Shown here piece after piece: positions 13,601-28,300 of a stretch of 64,000 nucleotides of DNA. Position 1 is the stretch's first letter. Every line of letters begins with the position of its first letter. This DNA is from Pholis gunnellus (lineage: Eukaryota > Chordata > Actinopteri > Perciformes > Pholidae). The notes under the pieces were generated by a model. That model was not told where the DNA came from and searched no databases. It worked only from the letters and a program-made list of their open reading frames with translations. The position numbers were made by a program, and so were the translations under genes. Location: positions 15,067,404 through 15,131,403 of the forward strand of contig OU342808.1 in the NCBI GenBank assembly GCA_910591455.2. The letters run 5' to 3'.

Positions 13601-15979
13601 TAATATGCCGAGACAGAGGCCTGCCTTTTTTGGCAACACTGTACTCATTGGGATTCCCAGTCAATACTCTAAAAGGGCAATGTGGACAGATGGCATTCAG
13701 TCAAAATACAAGGCAGTTTAGCTTAGCTGTCACATGACACAACCTTTCGCCCCCTTACTCAGCAGAGAATTGAAACCAACAAAAACTGCCTGGTGACACA
13801 ACCTCCCCTGAATTCTAAAGCAGAAAATCCAAAGTAGAGAAAACACAAGCACTGATGTGAACTTTACATTGAATAAACCAAGTTTTTTGTTTTATTTTGG
13901 AACGCTTACTTATGCATGATTGCGGTGTTCCTTGTTTGGTGACCCAAAAATGTTCTTGCAAGTTCTTTTACTTCCTAATTTTCTATCACTTCTGTCTTTG
14001 CGACCCCTGCAGATGTCTTACAACCCCATACTGAATGTTATATCATTGGGATGAATGCTAAATCCAGAGGGCAACACACAAAACCCAATACTGCCTGTTT
14101 GGTAAGGGGCTAGTAGATTATTCAAGGTTTTCTGAACTCCCTAAATGTTCTCCGAACAAGGCAAACAGCAGAGCCCCAGAAAAAGTCAAACAAATGAATG
14201 AGCTGTCTCTAAAAAATGACAGAGTGAGCAGTAAGCTGTAGTTACTAGCAGTAATTACATAGCTGTTATAGCCACATTCAAACAATTGTGTTGGAAAAGT
14301 TTTTAAGAAAACTACATGCTGCAGCCGTCAATGAGACTATTAAATACAAAAAGGAGTTCAGAGTCAGAATGATTAAGACTGAAAGAGCAGGCCCTAATTG
14401 ACACAGTCGAAACCGCATATTGACCATTCTGTAGATACGGTTGAAGTCCTATTGATAATGTTTATATTAATAATAGATACAATACTGCTGGCGGAAGAGA
14501 TTGTGAAGGAAAGCACGAAGTCTAGTAATGGCTGCAGTTTTCCGCTACACCAATATTCCCTTTGAGTTTACGGTTAGGGAAGTAAGTGGGCATATACTAA
14601 TCCATGTATTGGAATTAAATGCAAAACTCTTTCTTTCCAGCTCTCATGTGTAGCCAGCAAGCTAAGCACGTCTCCACTGAAGTTAAAGCCTGATTAAAGC
14701 TGCACACTGCAGCAAACTGTACTATGTATGAGGAAAAGGTCACCAGTTGACACATGCTTTGCTTGCAAAACCAGAGCTTCGCACTATCAGAAGAGACACC
14801 TCACTTTGATAACTTGTATTGTAACCAACTTGAGCACAGACTTTTAAAGGTAGCCTAAATAGGAGGAAAGGGTATGCTTTTATACTGTTGTCATATAGCG
14901 GTGCAGAAATGAGTCATAAAACCTGGACATTTCAGCACTTCCGGTTCCCAGTGTCGAAGTCAATGGCTTTTTAAAATGTTTTTTTGTTTAGATATCTGAA
15001 ATAAGGTCTGTGACTATCACAAGTTTAAGAGATTTTATTGTTTTATTTTACAATATAAAATGTGTCAGTAAATACCCCATTCCTGAATTTTGAAGCTTTA
15101 TGTCTCTTTAAAAAAGATGGCGTAGTTCATTTATAGCCTACGTTAGCGTTAGCTTTTTACTTCTGCCGATTGCATTCACGCTTCAAAAATAATTTTTAAA
15201 GTTTATCTTTTTGAATCTTTTTTGTTTGTTTGGCCAAGCCTTGCATCTTCAAAAGTCAATACTTGGTTTTAGAATAAGAGGTTTAAATCTGTGCTAATCA
15301 GTCAAAACTATTATCATAACAATGAATCAATCGACTGCAAACGATGGTCTACATAGAAAGTGTTTCAGCCTCATTTCTCAGTCATTAATCTCACGTGTCT
15401 GTCGTGTCGGAACAGATACGCGTCTACTTTAATCAATCAACAGCTGTCTACTTAATAGTGTTTATTGTGTAAACAGCTGTATTTACAGTTACATATTTTT
15501 AAAGTGGTAAATTCAGAACACTAAAGCAGCTAACATCTATTTGCTATGTAGAGATTGAGTGGAGTTGCAGAAGAGTAGCACCCCCCACCCCCAGGTAACA
15601 CTGTCAGCACTTTTAGCCGCTAACTACTAGCCGCTGGCTCAGCTGTGGCCATGCTGAGAGCCGTTTGGAGTCAATTCATCAATAATCGATTTGCTCTGAA
15701 TTTCAAATTGAGCACTTTGGGTATCAGGATGTCTGTTGTTGTTGAGTCTATAGCCTCGGGCATATTTGGATTGAGAATGTAATTCACATACCCAGCGCCG
15801 ATTATGCACTTATTTGTTGATTAATTTCCTGGAAAATCTGTTTCCACAGTCAAGTTTCGGTTGCTCATTAAAATTACAGTTCATCGTACAGAACTGGCCG
15901 TATGTGTGAACGTGAGGTTAGCGTAGTGTGAGTAGCTTGGAAATACACTGCGGGTTCTCACAAGTACAGGAGCACAAAT

Positions 15980-16016
<37 letters not shown>

Positions 16017-16241
16017 TGAATGTGAGAAAGAGAAAGTGAGAGAAAGTGATGATAAAAGTGCAACATGATTTCTTTCGGCTTCGTCTTAGAAGCTACAGAG
16101 TAATGCCATCTGGGCCAGTCAGTCTCCCCACACTGTTCCCCCTAGGTGAAGGTTTGAGTTGTCAGATACAACAGAGCAGACTGTTGATTTAGGGCAGTGT
16201 CTGTGTGTGTGTGTGTGTGTGTGTGAGTGTGTGTGTGTGTG

Positions 16242-16329
<88 letters not shown>

Positions 16330-19300
16330 AAAGAGAGAGAGTGGTACCCTGCAAGTTTTCTGTGAGCAAAGGCGGCCTTGTACAGATCTAGCATCTCCCA
16401 ATCTGGGTCAGGTTACCTGTATAGTGATCGATTGGCTCTCAGCTCCCCACTTTGATAACCAGTGGCCAAAGAACTCAATCAAAGAGCACCCAGTGAGCCC
16501 GGAGACCAGGGGATATTAATCAAAGATAGAAGTGGTGCATTGATCCTCAGACAATCAATACAGTACACATATACAACTCAATGCTGTTTGGATTTGGCTT
16601 CATTGGGCTGGTGTTGCATTAAATGACATAGAAATGGTTAATTTATCTGCTTGCATATATTCATGCAGACATACACACACACACATACACGCACATGCTC
16701 ACTACCCCAAAACAGCCCATCCAAATATAGTCCTATTGTCACTAGACTCAGCAGTCCCAAAAGAATAGATGTTGGATCCATTGGAAGGATGGTGAGAACA
16801 CAGAGTGGAAAATCTGAGAGGAGAGGGAAATAGCAGTAACAAATATGAGTTTATTGTCTGTTGTTTTTCTTGGATTATGGAAGGAAATAACGTAATAACT
16901 GCAGCAGAAGTACATCCACGTGTAAAAAATAAGAGCTACTCTATTTAATGCTTGTTCTCCGTCCATCTACAGTCCCTAGATCTCCAGAGTATGTCACAAT
17001 TGCCTCCACAGAGACCAGGGAGAGAATGAAATCTTCCAGTGCAATATGCCACTGAAGCCCAAGCCAAAATGATATATTTGAAATCCTTTCAAATATTTAT
17101 TTTTTTGCCTGTTTGAGCTATGGACTCCACCTGAAACAATCTGAACAGCCTCCAAAGGTGAAATCCCAGCCAATCTGGCATTCAATACTCCAGGTAAAAT
17201 TCAAAAATGAAAGTATCTCAAGGCATTTCTGATGAGGTAGAGCAGGAAACTTCTGGTCATTCAAAGTCTAAATAATAAAAAATATGAGTATACATTTTTT
17301 AATTAGTTTTGAGCCATGACCCTTTCTTCATCAGAGTATGTTGGCGGGAGCTTGTCTTTGGCCTGCAGAGTCTGCTGCAGAGATCTATAGATGTGTGACC
17401 AAACCACTGACCTCCAACCCGCTGCGGTAGCTTTACGGGCCAGATCGATTCTGCGACCCTCCCTCTCCCTCTCCCTCTCCCTCTCCCTCCCCCTCTCCCT
17501 CTCCCCCTCCCTCTCTCTCTCTCGTTATCTCTCCTTCCCTTTCTCCCTCCTCCCATTCCCTCTCCCTCTCTCGATCAGTCCCTTGTGTTAAAATGTAATA
17601 GGCTTGGACTAGCTGTGCATCCCCCGTTTGGAGTCAGACAGGCGTCCCCAGGGAAGCCACGCCTGTCGTTGAATGATCTTCCCCTGCTTTTATCAACACA
17701 TCTCTGAGAGGGGAAAACAGAGCCAAGGAAAGTTTCCTCTGGTGTTGTACATGAGTGTGCTGTTTGAAAAGTTTTGTTTTCAAGCTTGAACAACAAACTG
17801 AAGGTGCAGAACCAATTAAGAACATAACGTGTTGCTTAGTGCAATATCTCGATAAATTATCAGGTTAAATATAATAACAAGTCAGTGTTTCCAAGGTCTT
17901 AAAGGACATCAACCTGTCCTGTGATGATGCCTGACATCATGTAACAGAATAGAGGACATTGAGACAGATCGAGGACACGTTAAGAAGATCTCACAGGATG
18001 GTGGTCATTGTGAACCCCACAAGGCTGGATAAAATCACCAATCAGAGAACACTGTCAAGCCAGCACCTCATCCCACTTTAATTAAATCGTAGGGACATTC
18101 TCTTGCATGGCAGCGCTTATTCACTGTTGGAGAATGCAGCACCCAAACAGCAGATTATTAGAGTCACGTTCAAGCTCAAAGTGGTTGTGTATGAGTGTGT
18201 TGTTTTGTGTTACTGCTCAATGATTGTTGGTCTGTTGGTGCACAGGCCAGCGTGTGTCCATACTGTATGAGTGTGTGTGTGTGTGCTCATCGAGCTGTTG
18301 ACCTCAGTGGGGCATTACCCAGCCACAGATAATGAGCTTTAACGTTCTATTTCATCTTTCTCAATAAGGAGGTGCACAGCAGACACCTGAGGGCCTAAAG
18401 GTCAATGAAAGCAACTCAGCCTGAAAACAGATTACACAATGCAGGCAAGCAGGTAATTATCAAGACAATCATAAATCGGATAGGAGGCAATAGGGTTTTC
18501 CTACTTTAGCAGTGTTGTGGTTGGATTTAGTGTTGGTGGAGAGGAATTGGGTTTTCGCCATTAACACTCAGGCTGCTCAGGCTGCTAACCTCTATAGAAA
18601 CAGGATAAATGTAATGTGCCTTATATATACTTCTCACAAGGAATTGTTGTGCATGGCTAGCATGACTAATTTGTATTTCATGAGACTGTAAAACATTCTT
18701 ACTTCTATCCGAAGCAAACAATTCTGGCTAGTTAAAAAAAGGAGTAATCGAAAAGGGGAACATGTTTTTTATCACCATTTTTCATGTTGTGCAACCTAAT
18801 ATTCATTTCAGTGCATGAATGCAATGAGATGATAAATGTTCTGCAAATGTTGATGGTTGTGTCAAGACCCGTTACTTATTGCCACTAAATTGTAGCTGCC
18901 TAATCATCTGTCACACTGGGGCATGAAAGAGTAGCCAAAAGTATTCCCTTCTTATAATTCACGTGAGTATTATTTTTAGTAGTGAGCTTTCAAGGGTCAC
19001 ACACACTGAACTCCATTAGGCTCACAAATGAGCTTTTAAATGCTTAAAATTATACAAATGCCCCACATGTTTATGCTATTAGACTAATGAACGCAAAGCA
19101 TATTTATTTTATTTATTTTATTTATTTTATTTATTTTATTTATTTGTATCTTTTTGTTCTTTTATTGCCTTGCTTTGCTGCTTTGTCTGTCAAAGCACTC
19201 AAACTCCGTTTTTAAAGGTGCTATATAAATACTATTATTATTATTATTATTATATCGCCTTGAACTGGCTGGATGTGTAGACTGTTGACGGCCAGACACA

Positions 19301-22300
19301 GCACATGGTTCTGGGGGATATAAAGATCTTGACGGCTGATTTGGCTGATGTTGTGAATGCTGGATCTAAATGCTGTGCTTCACCTGCTCTCAGCAGCAAG
19401 AACACAAGGAAACATGTCACGGCTGGGTAGGTGTGAATTGAATCCGGCTGCTTGAATCCAATAGAGGCCCCATGCAGCTAACGTGATCCACTAATGTTTT
19501 GTTCGGCTTAATTGAGCATTGTCCCTTCAACTTAGCTTCACATCTTCATCCTGCACTTAATAGCCACAGCTTCCCTGAATGACTAATTATTTCACTGACA
19601 GTTACAGCAGAGAAATATACAATTTTAGGATGTCATGGGAGGTAGGAATGTACTGTCAAACAGGAACTCTCTCCAACACACGGATTCAATTTCTTATTTT
19701 TCCATGAATATAAACAGACGTTAATGAATCTTTAGATGTGTTTGCTCGTCTCATACGCACAGCACTAAAATCAGTCCATCAAAAACGCAGACATTCAAGC
19801 AAATGAAATGAATGTCTGCCCTGCCACTCCTCGAAATACACACATACAGGAAACTCTTCTTTTGCCATTAAGATCCCAAAGCCTTCCACCCCCACTATTT
19901 CCCTTTCTTTCACCTGCAAAGAGAGTCCTGGCGGCAGACCCTCCGTAGCTCCAGACAGTTGGGTTTCTCCTTATCTTTATAGGAGCAATCAGGCACGATT
20001 GTCTGCCTGCGTCGTTCGGCACAGCCCACACTCTGACAGGGGCAGAAGAGCAGTCGGTGGCTGAACTCAGGGGGCACACGATCCAGGAACAGCCTCAGCG
20101 CTTTGTGGCAGCGCTTCTTGCTGCAGGCTTCACCCTTGTTGGGGTCCTCCTTGCTGCAGGTAGCGATATAGGCGGAGCGTTGCCTCTTGCAGCTGCTGTT
20201 GAGGTTGCAAGCTTTGGCCGCGTCAAGACAGGGGTTGCAGTTTCTTTCGGCGTCGACACAGTGGAAACCTTTTGGGGCCACTGTGAGCATCCCTGTGTCA
20301 ATGTATGCAAAGAAGAGAGAAAACACAGTGACTTTAGTGAACCTTTAAATGAAAAAGAGATGTCAGACATGTATTTCCAACGAGCAATGAGCTGTTTATG
20401 ACTTTATCATGCTTTCTTTCTTTCTGATTGGTGGTATTTAAGCAAACACAACCTGGATGAAATACAATGCCAACAGTTTGATAAAGATCTTTCCATTAAT
20501 CCTCTAACCCAACATCATTGTTCTGATATAGTTTACGTACGATCAACAAATAAAACAATAATCCGTGCATTTCTACCCATCAGGGAGTTCATTGCAAATG
20601 TTAGACTTGAACGCTGAAGCAGACTCCTCAATATCATCCAACAGAAAGCCACAGGAGGAATGCCTGCAGCTAGCCCACATCCACTCTGACTGAATAATTG
20701 ATTCAGTTTCAAACCTTGAGTGAAGTATGAATGAATTAAGCAATGATTTCAAATTGGATGTTAATACATTATTCACTTCCAGGTAATATTATGATGTGAT
20801 TATAATATTAGTACATTATCAAGTTGTCGTAGATTTTATACATTATTGTATTGTATTGTAACATTGTTTCTATACTTAAAATGTGAGTAAAACACAATAA
20901 ACAATCAAATAAGATATTTGAATTAGTTAAATGGGACGGCTGTAAAATGAACAGGAGTCCTTGTGAAAATATTGACGAGAGCACTTATTGATGTGAACAC
21001 TGGTTGGTGGGAAACAACATTAAATACTGTAACATCTGTCCAAAAAGGTGCTAAGCTCAAGGACTAGGCAAAGACTCCACACTGTGCTGTATGATCCACT
21101 TATTGGATGGTTCAAGTACAAGATTAAGTTCTCTTTTCTTCTGTAATCACAAAGTGAAACATTGCAATTACCCCATAGTCTACACATCATATTTGTGGCA
21201 AACAGATTATGTCATTAGGTGTTCTGAGATACTGCATATACCACAGTGGCAGTAAGATACCACACTCTATTCCTGAGATATACCGGTAATAAAGCAGGAT
21301 CATGTTCACTTGTGGCACCCCTCTCTTGTATTCAGGCTATATTAGAGAAGTTAACCTCCCTCCCCTGTAGATAATGATATTTCAGAGGTCGTAGCGGTAT
21401 GGTGACACCCAGAGAGATTCATCTCTTATTCAACAGAACCAATCTCACTCTGTGTCTATCAGACAGCAGGGAGCAGGAAAAAGACCATTTATTTGAGAGA
21501 TGCTGGGTTGTTACCAAGTGGTGCATCTCACGTTATCAATCCTAGAAATGGGGATACATAGAACAGATCACATCACAACTGAGGGATAAAAAATAAGCAA
21601 ACCCACAAAATTAATGACTTTGTGGTTTTAGATCACGTCAGATAAAATGAAACTCACTGCCACTGAAGAATAGCAGAAGTAGAATATGGGCACTTCATCA
21701 CAAAGAGACGAAAGCACACTCAGACTTTGCTTTACATTAACTAGAGTTTTCACTTAAATGTATTAAAGAGGTAAAATGCAGCAGGCGCTCTCATAAACAG
21801 GTTCAACAGATGTAAGTGTTCAAAATAGTGCTGTCTTTTTTTAATGTTTGGCACAGGCCACCACGGGAGAACCTTTCCTTCTTTGTTCGAGGAATGAGAG
21901 CATTAACTTTCATGACTCCTATCAGAATAAGATATCATTGTATCATTAATTGAACTTGTTAATCGTTGCACTCTCTGAGGGAAGCAGATAAATGATCCAC
22001 AGCCGATGTCTGGCGGCATTGCAAACTCAGTCTTGTTCGTGTAAGTGACTGAAAAGGCAGACAGAATTGTGCTCAGATCATGTACATATGCGACAGTAAC
22101 AAACATCAAACCTTGAAGGCAATGATGTGAGAAAATTGGTTCAACGAGAATCAAATAAAGAACTGACTTTGGCGCTGAGCATGAAGAGGCCGAAGCGGGG
22201 CCAAAGTTTTACTAAAATGGGCCAAGCTTGACTGAAACGGGCATGAAGGGGGCCAGTGCGGTCCAGCTGGAGGAGAGGTTAGTGGAGCGGCAGTCCAGTG

Positions 22301-25300
22301 GTTCAGGCTATATTACATTGATGGATTGCAGATCCTAAATCTCCCCTGGCCATCTGCAGGCTCTAATGTGGGCCACTGGGGGGTCCAGGATGAAAAGAAA
22401 ATAGGAGAAGGATGAGCTACAAAGATTTATCTGACCAAGCAGGGCTGAAGCCGCTTTTGAGGCTGCAGCGACGGACAGGTTTTTACTACCTCTGATTGGG
22501 GAGCTGAGATTGAATTTGGTGCTCAACCCCAAAAGATGTCCTGGGGTGAACATAACACACAAAGCCCACTCGATTCCTCTGACGTGCTTACACACAAACA
22601 GGATGATAGCAAGAGCGTGTGGAGAAGAGGAAGGAAGCAAAGAGGTGGAGATGGAAGGGGAAATGTGCAGTATTGTGTTGCAGAGTTATAATTGATTTTT
22701 CCAAGTGCATTACAATGAAGGTTTTCAGCAAACATATTCTGCCATAATGCGTGGAGAAAGGGGTTGATAAGCTAATGATACGAGACATATAAAAATGGAA
22801 AAAGCTTTAAGAGTGGAGAGGAGACTCGAGCAGCTGATTGCAGCAGCTGATCATGACGGATGGAGAGATGAAATGAGAGGACACAGACTAACAGATTGGA
22901 CAGCCACTTAGAGAGACATGCTGGGGAGCTTTCAATTAATATAGCCTAATTCAGGAAAGCCTCGGAATAATTAACCCAACCCATCAGCAGTGCAATCATA
23001 AACTCATAGTATCACAATAGTTGTGATGCTATGAGCATGTCTATTACCTTACCTCGCTGGCTGTTGCACTATACATTAATGAGCAAGCGAGGCACTGAGT
23101 GAATGAATGAACGGATAAATGGGCAAGAGTCTGCATTGATTGATTCATGGATGTATTAAACACAGCATATCAGTGTCATTAAGGGCACGGAAATTCATTA
23201 ATAATGTTTTTCCTGTTATATTTTGGCAGGTGTTTGCTGCTGAGTAAGCTAATATGAATGTTCGCAGAGACGTTTAGTGTGCATGAAGCACAATGCGACA
23301 TATTCATTTGGGGAATACATAACAGGAATTCACAAAAACAGTTTCAAATATGTGGTCTTAAGTTGTTTACTCCCAACTGCCTCGTGTGCCTCGGAAAAAA
23401 AATGCGATCTCATAACTGTTTAGTCGATGTCAACAACAGTTAAAGCATCGCTTTTGGTGATGCTGTCGTTTGACTGTAAATAGGCTTTTAATAGGGCACT
23501 CTACTCTGTGGGTATCATAAATTAGACCCCACTGATGTCAATGTAGAGGAAATAACTATTTATTCTTTCCTCACATACAACACACACAGGGAGAGAAAGA
23601 AAGAAAGGGAAAGGAATAGAGAGAGTGAAAAGAAAAAGAAACAGAGAGGTAAAATGTGAGATAGAGGACACCAGATGGAGATAAACAGAAAATTACATAA
23701 GACCTGCGTTCCAGTGAGAAAAGAGAAAGAGGGATAATAACGAGAAGGAGAGAGGTGAGGGAGGTGGACAGAGCACGTATGAATTAGAGGAAGTGGAAAA
23801 AAAAAACATTCTTGTACACTGTATCTGGATTTCGATGCTTTTTTCCCAAAGAGTAAGGGATCTTCTTTTCCCGGTAATTGCTCTCTGTCAGCCTAATTTG
23901 AATTCTGCATTTCATATATCATCCCATACTCAGGGGACACTGCGCTGCAGAGGGGAGTTCAGCCCAGGTTAGGAAGAGGCTCTTGGCTCTGGGTATGTTC
24001 TCAGTAATTAGGAAAGGTGCCAAAGTTTGGATTTAATACGGCCCTGGGTGAGCGTGCAAGAGCTTGTTAGGGAAGTGTTTAGTCCGGACCCCGAGGAGCA
24101 TGTCAAGCATTTCCGTGTCAAAGGGCTCATCAGTCATTAGCTCTGTACTCTATGTTGCTGTGGGGTTTCCAGAGGGGAGAAAGAGGGTGCACTGGATCTA
24201 CAAAATCATCTCGCTAAGCTTTATTGAGCGAACGTATAGACGTTATCAGACGAAGACCGGCGGAGTTTGTGAAGTCTTCTGTTCTGAGCGATCAACTGAA
24301 TTTTACCTCGGCGCATAAAATGATTGCTGCAAAATGAACCAGCGTAGCAGATGAAAGAGAGTGAGGCCAGATGTAAATGATGAGAGATGACTAAATAATT
24401 GTATGTGAGAATAAATGTGTGTGCGGAGGTGGTAGAGGGCTGTCCAAAGGAATTTAAAATCATTGTAAACACACTTCTAAATACTTGAGCTGTTTATGAA
24501 CACCTGCCTTCAAGTTGAGCTTCCTCTGGTGAAATTCAAAGCATGAGCATCCTCAGTGGCCCCCTCAGTCTTAATATGCATGCTGTTTAGCTCCTTCAAC
24601 CGTTACTGGCAATAATGCAGAATGTAGCGAAATAATCTAACAGGATGTGTGTGTCTGGTAAACCTACACAATATCAACAAACTGCTTCCGTGTTCATTAT
24701 CAACGTGCAAGTAGAGAGTAACTAAAAATACTAACAAACTGAAACACCAAACATGTTCTGTGGATTATTCCCTCTTGTTTAATGCAAACTTGTTAGAAAA
24801 ACGCTGACTCGGGTCTCTGATGAGTGAGCGTCGAACAGCAACAACTCTCATTACTGACCCACAGAGAGACAAGCAAGGGCTGGAAACTGATTAGAAAATT
24901 CACACGGAATAATGAAGCATATAAACAAAGTAGTATAAATACACACAGCCACAATCAAAAGAATACACAAAACCAATTTTGCACAAACAAGCACAGGCAC
25001 AGATACACTCAGACCTCTAATAACCAAAAACCTTGACTGAACGCATGGAAAAAAAGATCTTAATGTTTGCCTAAGTAATAGTAATTGTTATGAGGGCAAT
25101 GTCAAAATGTCAAACACACTAACAGCATGCTGAGCACGGCTGTTTCACTGCTCCTTTTTTCCCCAGCTGTAAAAAACAGCTTTTGGGGTTTAATTGGATG
25201 GTGGGCACACTGAGCTAAGAGGTGAGAGGCTTAGTGCTGAGAGTTAGAAGGTCTTACTGGGATGTTAAACTTAATACCTGGAGGGACCCTTGAATGCAGG

Positions 25301-28300
25301 ATTCTATGCTGCCCTCTGTTCCTAATAAGTTAATTAGCTCAGCGCTGGGTCAAGAGAACAGGATATATTTCATGTGGAGCATATTAACAATTGCAGTTAA
25401 TGATATCTTGGCACGCTGTATGCAATATATAATTCCTCTGGGCTTCAATTCTTTGGGTCCTGGCACATTGTGGAGGAAGGATTTTCCCCCACATCTTTCA
25501 TACATGTCTTTTTGATTATGCTATTGATTGTGCGGCATCCCTGCCTTGAAACCATGAAAACAAACGGTTATGCCTTGTTTCAAGCTTTGAAGTGCGATGC
25601 TTTGCTGCTTTTTTTGTTTTCCATCATAGTAAAGTCAATACCATTTGACTTTTGGACTTTATGTAAGTGAAAACAAGCAATTTGAAGACATCACCTTGCA
25701 ATTGTGTGGAGCACTATTTTCTGATAATTCATAGACCAAAATCAATTAATCGGTTAATACAGAAAAGAAGATGCAGAAAAATATTTCTGCGTTCATCAAA
25801 CGAACTAGCATGAGCACATCATCCACCAGATGGGATTAATATTCTGAACTATAAGCTTGGTGGGGTGAGGAGGTGTCTGCCATTGGCAGCTGTGGGACTG
25901 TAAACAAGACAAATGTGCCTTCCTGTAGCATCTCCGTGCTTCATCTTTTTGTCTGATTTTGTTAGATTCCCACCGGCGTTTAGTCCAATTTCATTAGAGC
26001 AGGGAAAATATGCATTAATATTACTTATTGTGCTTAATTATTATAGCAACTAAAGGGGTTTTGGGTTATCAATAGATTTCTTCTGGGAAATACTTACTCA
26101 GCACTCCCTATCATTTGATAATGAAGATTGTTCAACTTGAATTAGTGTGTATTTCTTTTTGCAAGTCTAAACAGTACGTGTCCCTCAATGTCAAGTGAAG
26201 AGGTAGTCGGGCTAGATTGGGGAGTTTACCCTTGATAATGCTTGGGTGTTTTTATGAACATGTAAGAGCATGCTAGAATACAGTTTTAATGCAGATTAAT
26301 GCAGAAACTGGAAAGAGAATACATTCTGCACTAAATGATTGACTGATACAGTCTTGATGCTCTGGATTGGGGACAGGCTTAAATACCAAGAAACATTATT
26401 ATAGATAAGTTGATAAATAGTGGTAAAGGGCAACTGTGGGCAGCAGTAAGGTAAAATAAATAGAACAATATTATACTGAGCTGCTCATGTTAGAAACAAT
26501 ACTGTTATTGCTCATCCTGGGTTCACTACAGAGCACATGTGAAGCGCATTTTACATGCATCCTTTGCTGTAATAATACAACTGATAGTAAGGTTATCTGT
26601 TCTTTCTCTTTCTCTTGATCAATCACTCTCTACAACGACTGAAAGGCATATTTTGTGCATGAATCTTTTCATTTCTGAAGTGTTTAAGATTACATATTGT
26701 GCCTTCTGTGTTTCTGTGGAGCAGAGGTAGCACCCTTTGGTTGTTTTCATACTCATAGTAAGGTAGCTCTCACCAAAATGTTGACGATAATTACATTCCC
26801 CAAGTCTTGGACAATTTAGAAGAATTTAGATCAACTGGTCTAAGTCATTGGTGAAGTCCTTTAGATATGTGGATGTCGTCCCCTCCCTGTAGTCCACTAC
26901 AATTAAAAACTTCCAAGGCATCTTAGGGTGGAAACTGACATGAAAAAAGGTTACTTTTCCCAATTTCCCCAAAAGCATAGATATTTTACTGAGGGTCATT
27001 TTTTACTCCAGCATCCACGGTCTCATCTCAAAATTCATTTGGAGGGCCAAGTGTCCTCGCCTCAAACTGTCAACCCTGCAACATGGCAGACAGGAAGGAG
27101 GACTTGCTGTCCCCAATTTCAAGATGAAATTTCGGTCACATGTGCCCGTTACCAATCTGGTTTTACCCCAATGCATCGGTTTCACGGCCCCAATGCATCG
27201 GTTTCATTTTCAGAGGAAAATGTAGCCTCTCCTCATTGTTCACAAGACCTAGTATTACTTTAATCTGTCTCCTAAACGCTCCAAATCTAAACCGTCTACC
27301 ATTTACAATATGTCATTTATGTACAGGCCTTGAGGTCTCATTTATGTGTATGTATAAACAATTGATAACTAGAGACCCCACCCATCTTCATTTTGATCTC
27401 AACTACACACCAGCATCTTAACCCCAGTTGCATGACGCTATCGTGGTGACAAAACACGACAGACTAACAGAAACATTTTGAATCGTTGTTTTTTTAATTG
27501 TTTTCATGTTTTTATTGTTTTGTGGTTTTTATCTGATGTCTGTAACAGGTATGTTTGCAGTGACAATGAATCTTGAGCTAGTATATTGCTCTTTCAGAAT
27601 TATGGATTAAGGCAGCTGTAAGTTTGGGTGACTTGCTACAAAGCCCTGCCTACATGTGTTAAGAGAGCTATAGGTTAACAACATGTAACCATCATCATAT
27701 TTCAGGCTTAGCGTTACTAGTTGTGGGTGCTGATTATATTATGATCGCTGGAGCTGTCTACAGCGATCCCGAAAGACATCCCAAGTGTTTTTCACAGCAT
27801 TCCCACTTGCTGGTAACCAGAACTCCCTTCCAGCCAGCTTTCAGTATTTTCCTATTCACATGTTTGCTTCCCTATATAACCTTTACTCTCTTTCCATCTA
27901 TCATCTCCATCATCTATCAGATAGCCATGCCCTCTGCCCTGACACTGACAGCATGACATAGCGATTAAGAGTCACAGGTCACAGGAGAATAAAACACCCA
28001 GCAATAACCAGACTGCTAAAGCAGAATGTAGACAGGTGGGCAGGTGGGCAGCATCAAACCTTGTGACAGTGGGCCAAAAGGTGGAAGAATCTTTCTGACA
28101 CTGCACTTCTTGGATAAGATGATCGAGGAACAAGTTTCTTCCTGTTGGTAGCCAAGCCTATTGGGCCCTTCACAAACAACAGCACAACTGCTCTGTAAGA
28201 AAAGGTTTGCATGGTGCCACAACGACTTTTAAAAAATCTGGTTAAACTTTGATCGCAGAGTGCAACAATGTGCGCTGAATCCGGTGGCGAGCCCAGCGCA

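Larger units (their letters stand above)
9644..19913 (-). other. gfra2 intron 4
   Basis: A 10.3-kb intron. It holds several microsatellites, a decayed dispersed repeat at about 10,645-10,870, another repeat-like stretch at about 14,930-15,780, and the A/T-rich tail of a retroposon at 19,101-19,253. No exon supported. Confidence 0.5.

Noticed and set aside
16197..16328. Cys-Val or Thr-His repeat proteins
   Set aside because: Pure translation of a (TG)n microsatellite; the same holds at 47,519-47,634 and 62,386-62,434.
27166..27206. CRISPR-like or satellite array
   Set aside because: Only two copies with a 3-bp spacer, in a vertebrate intron.
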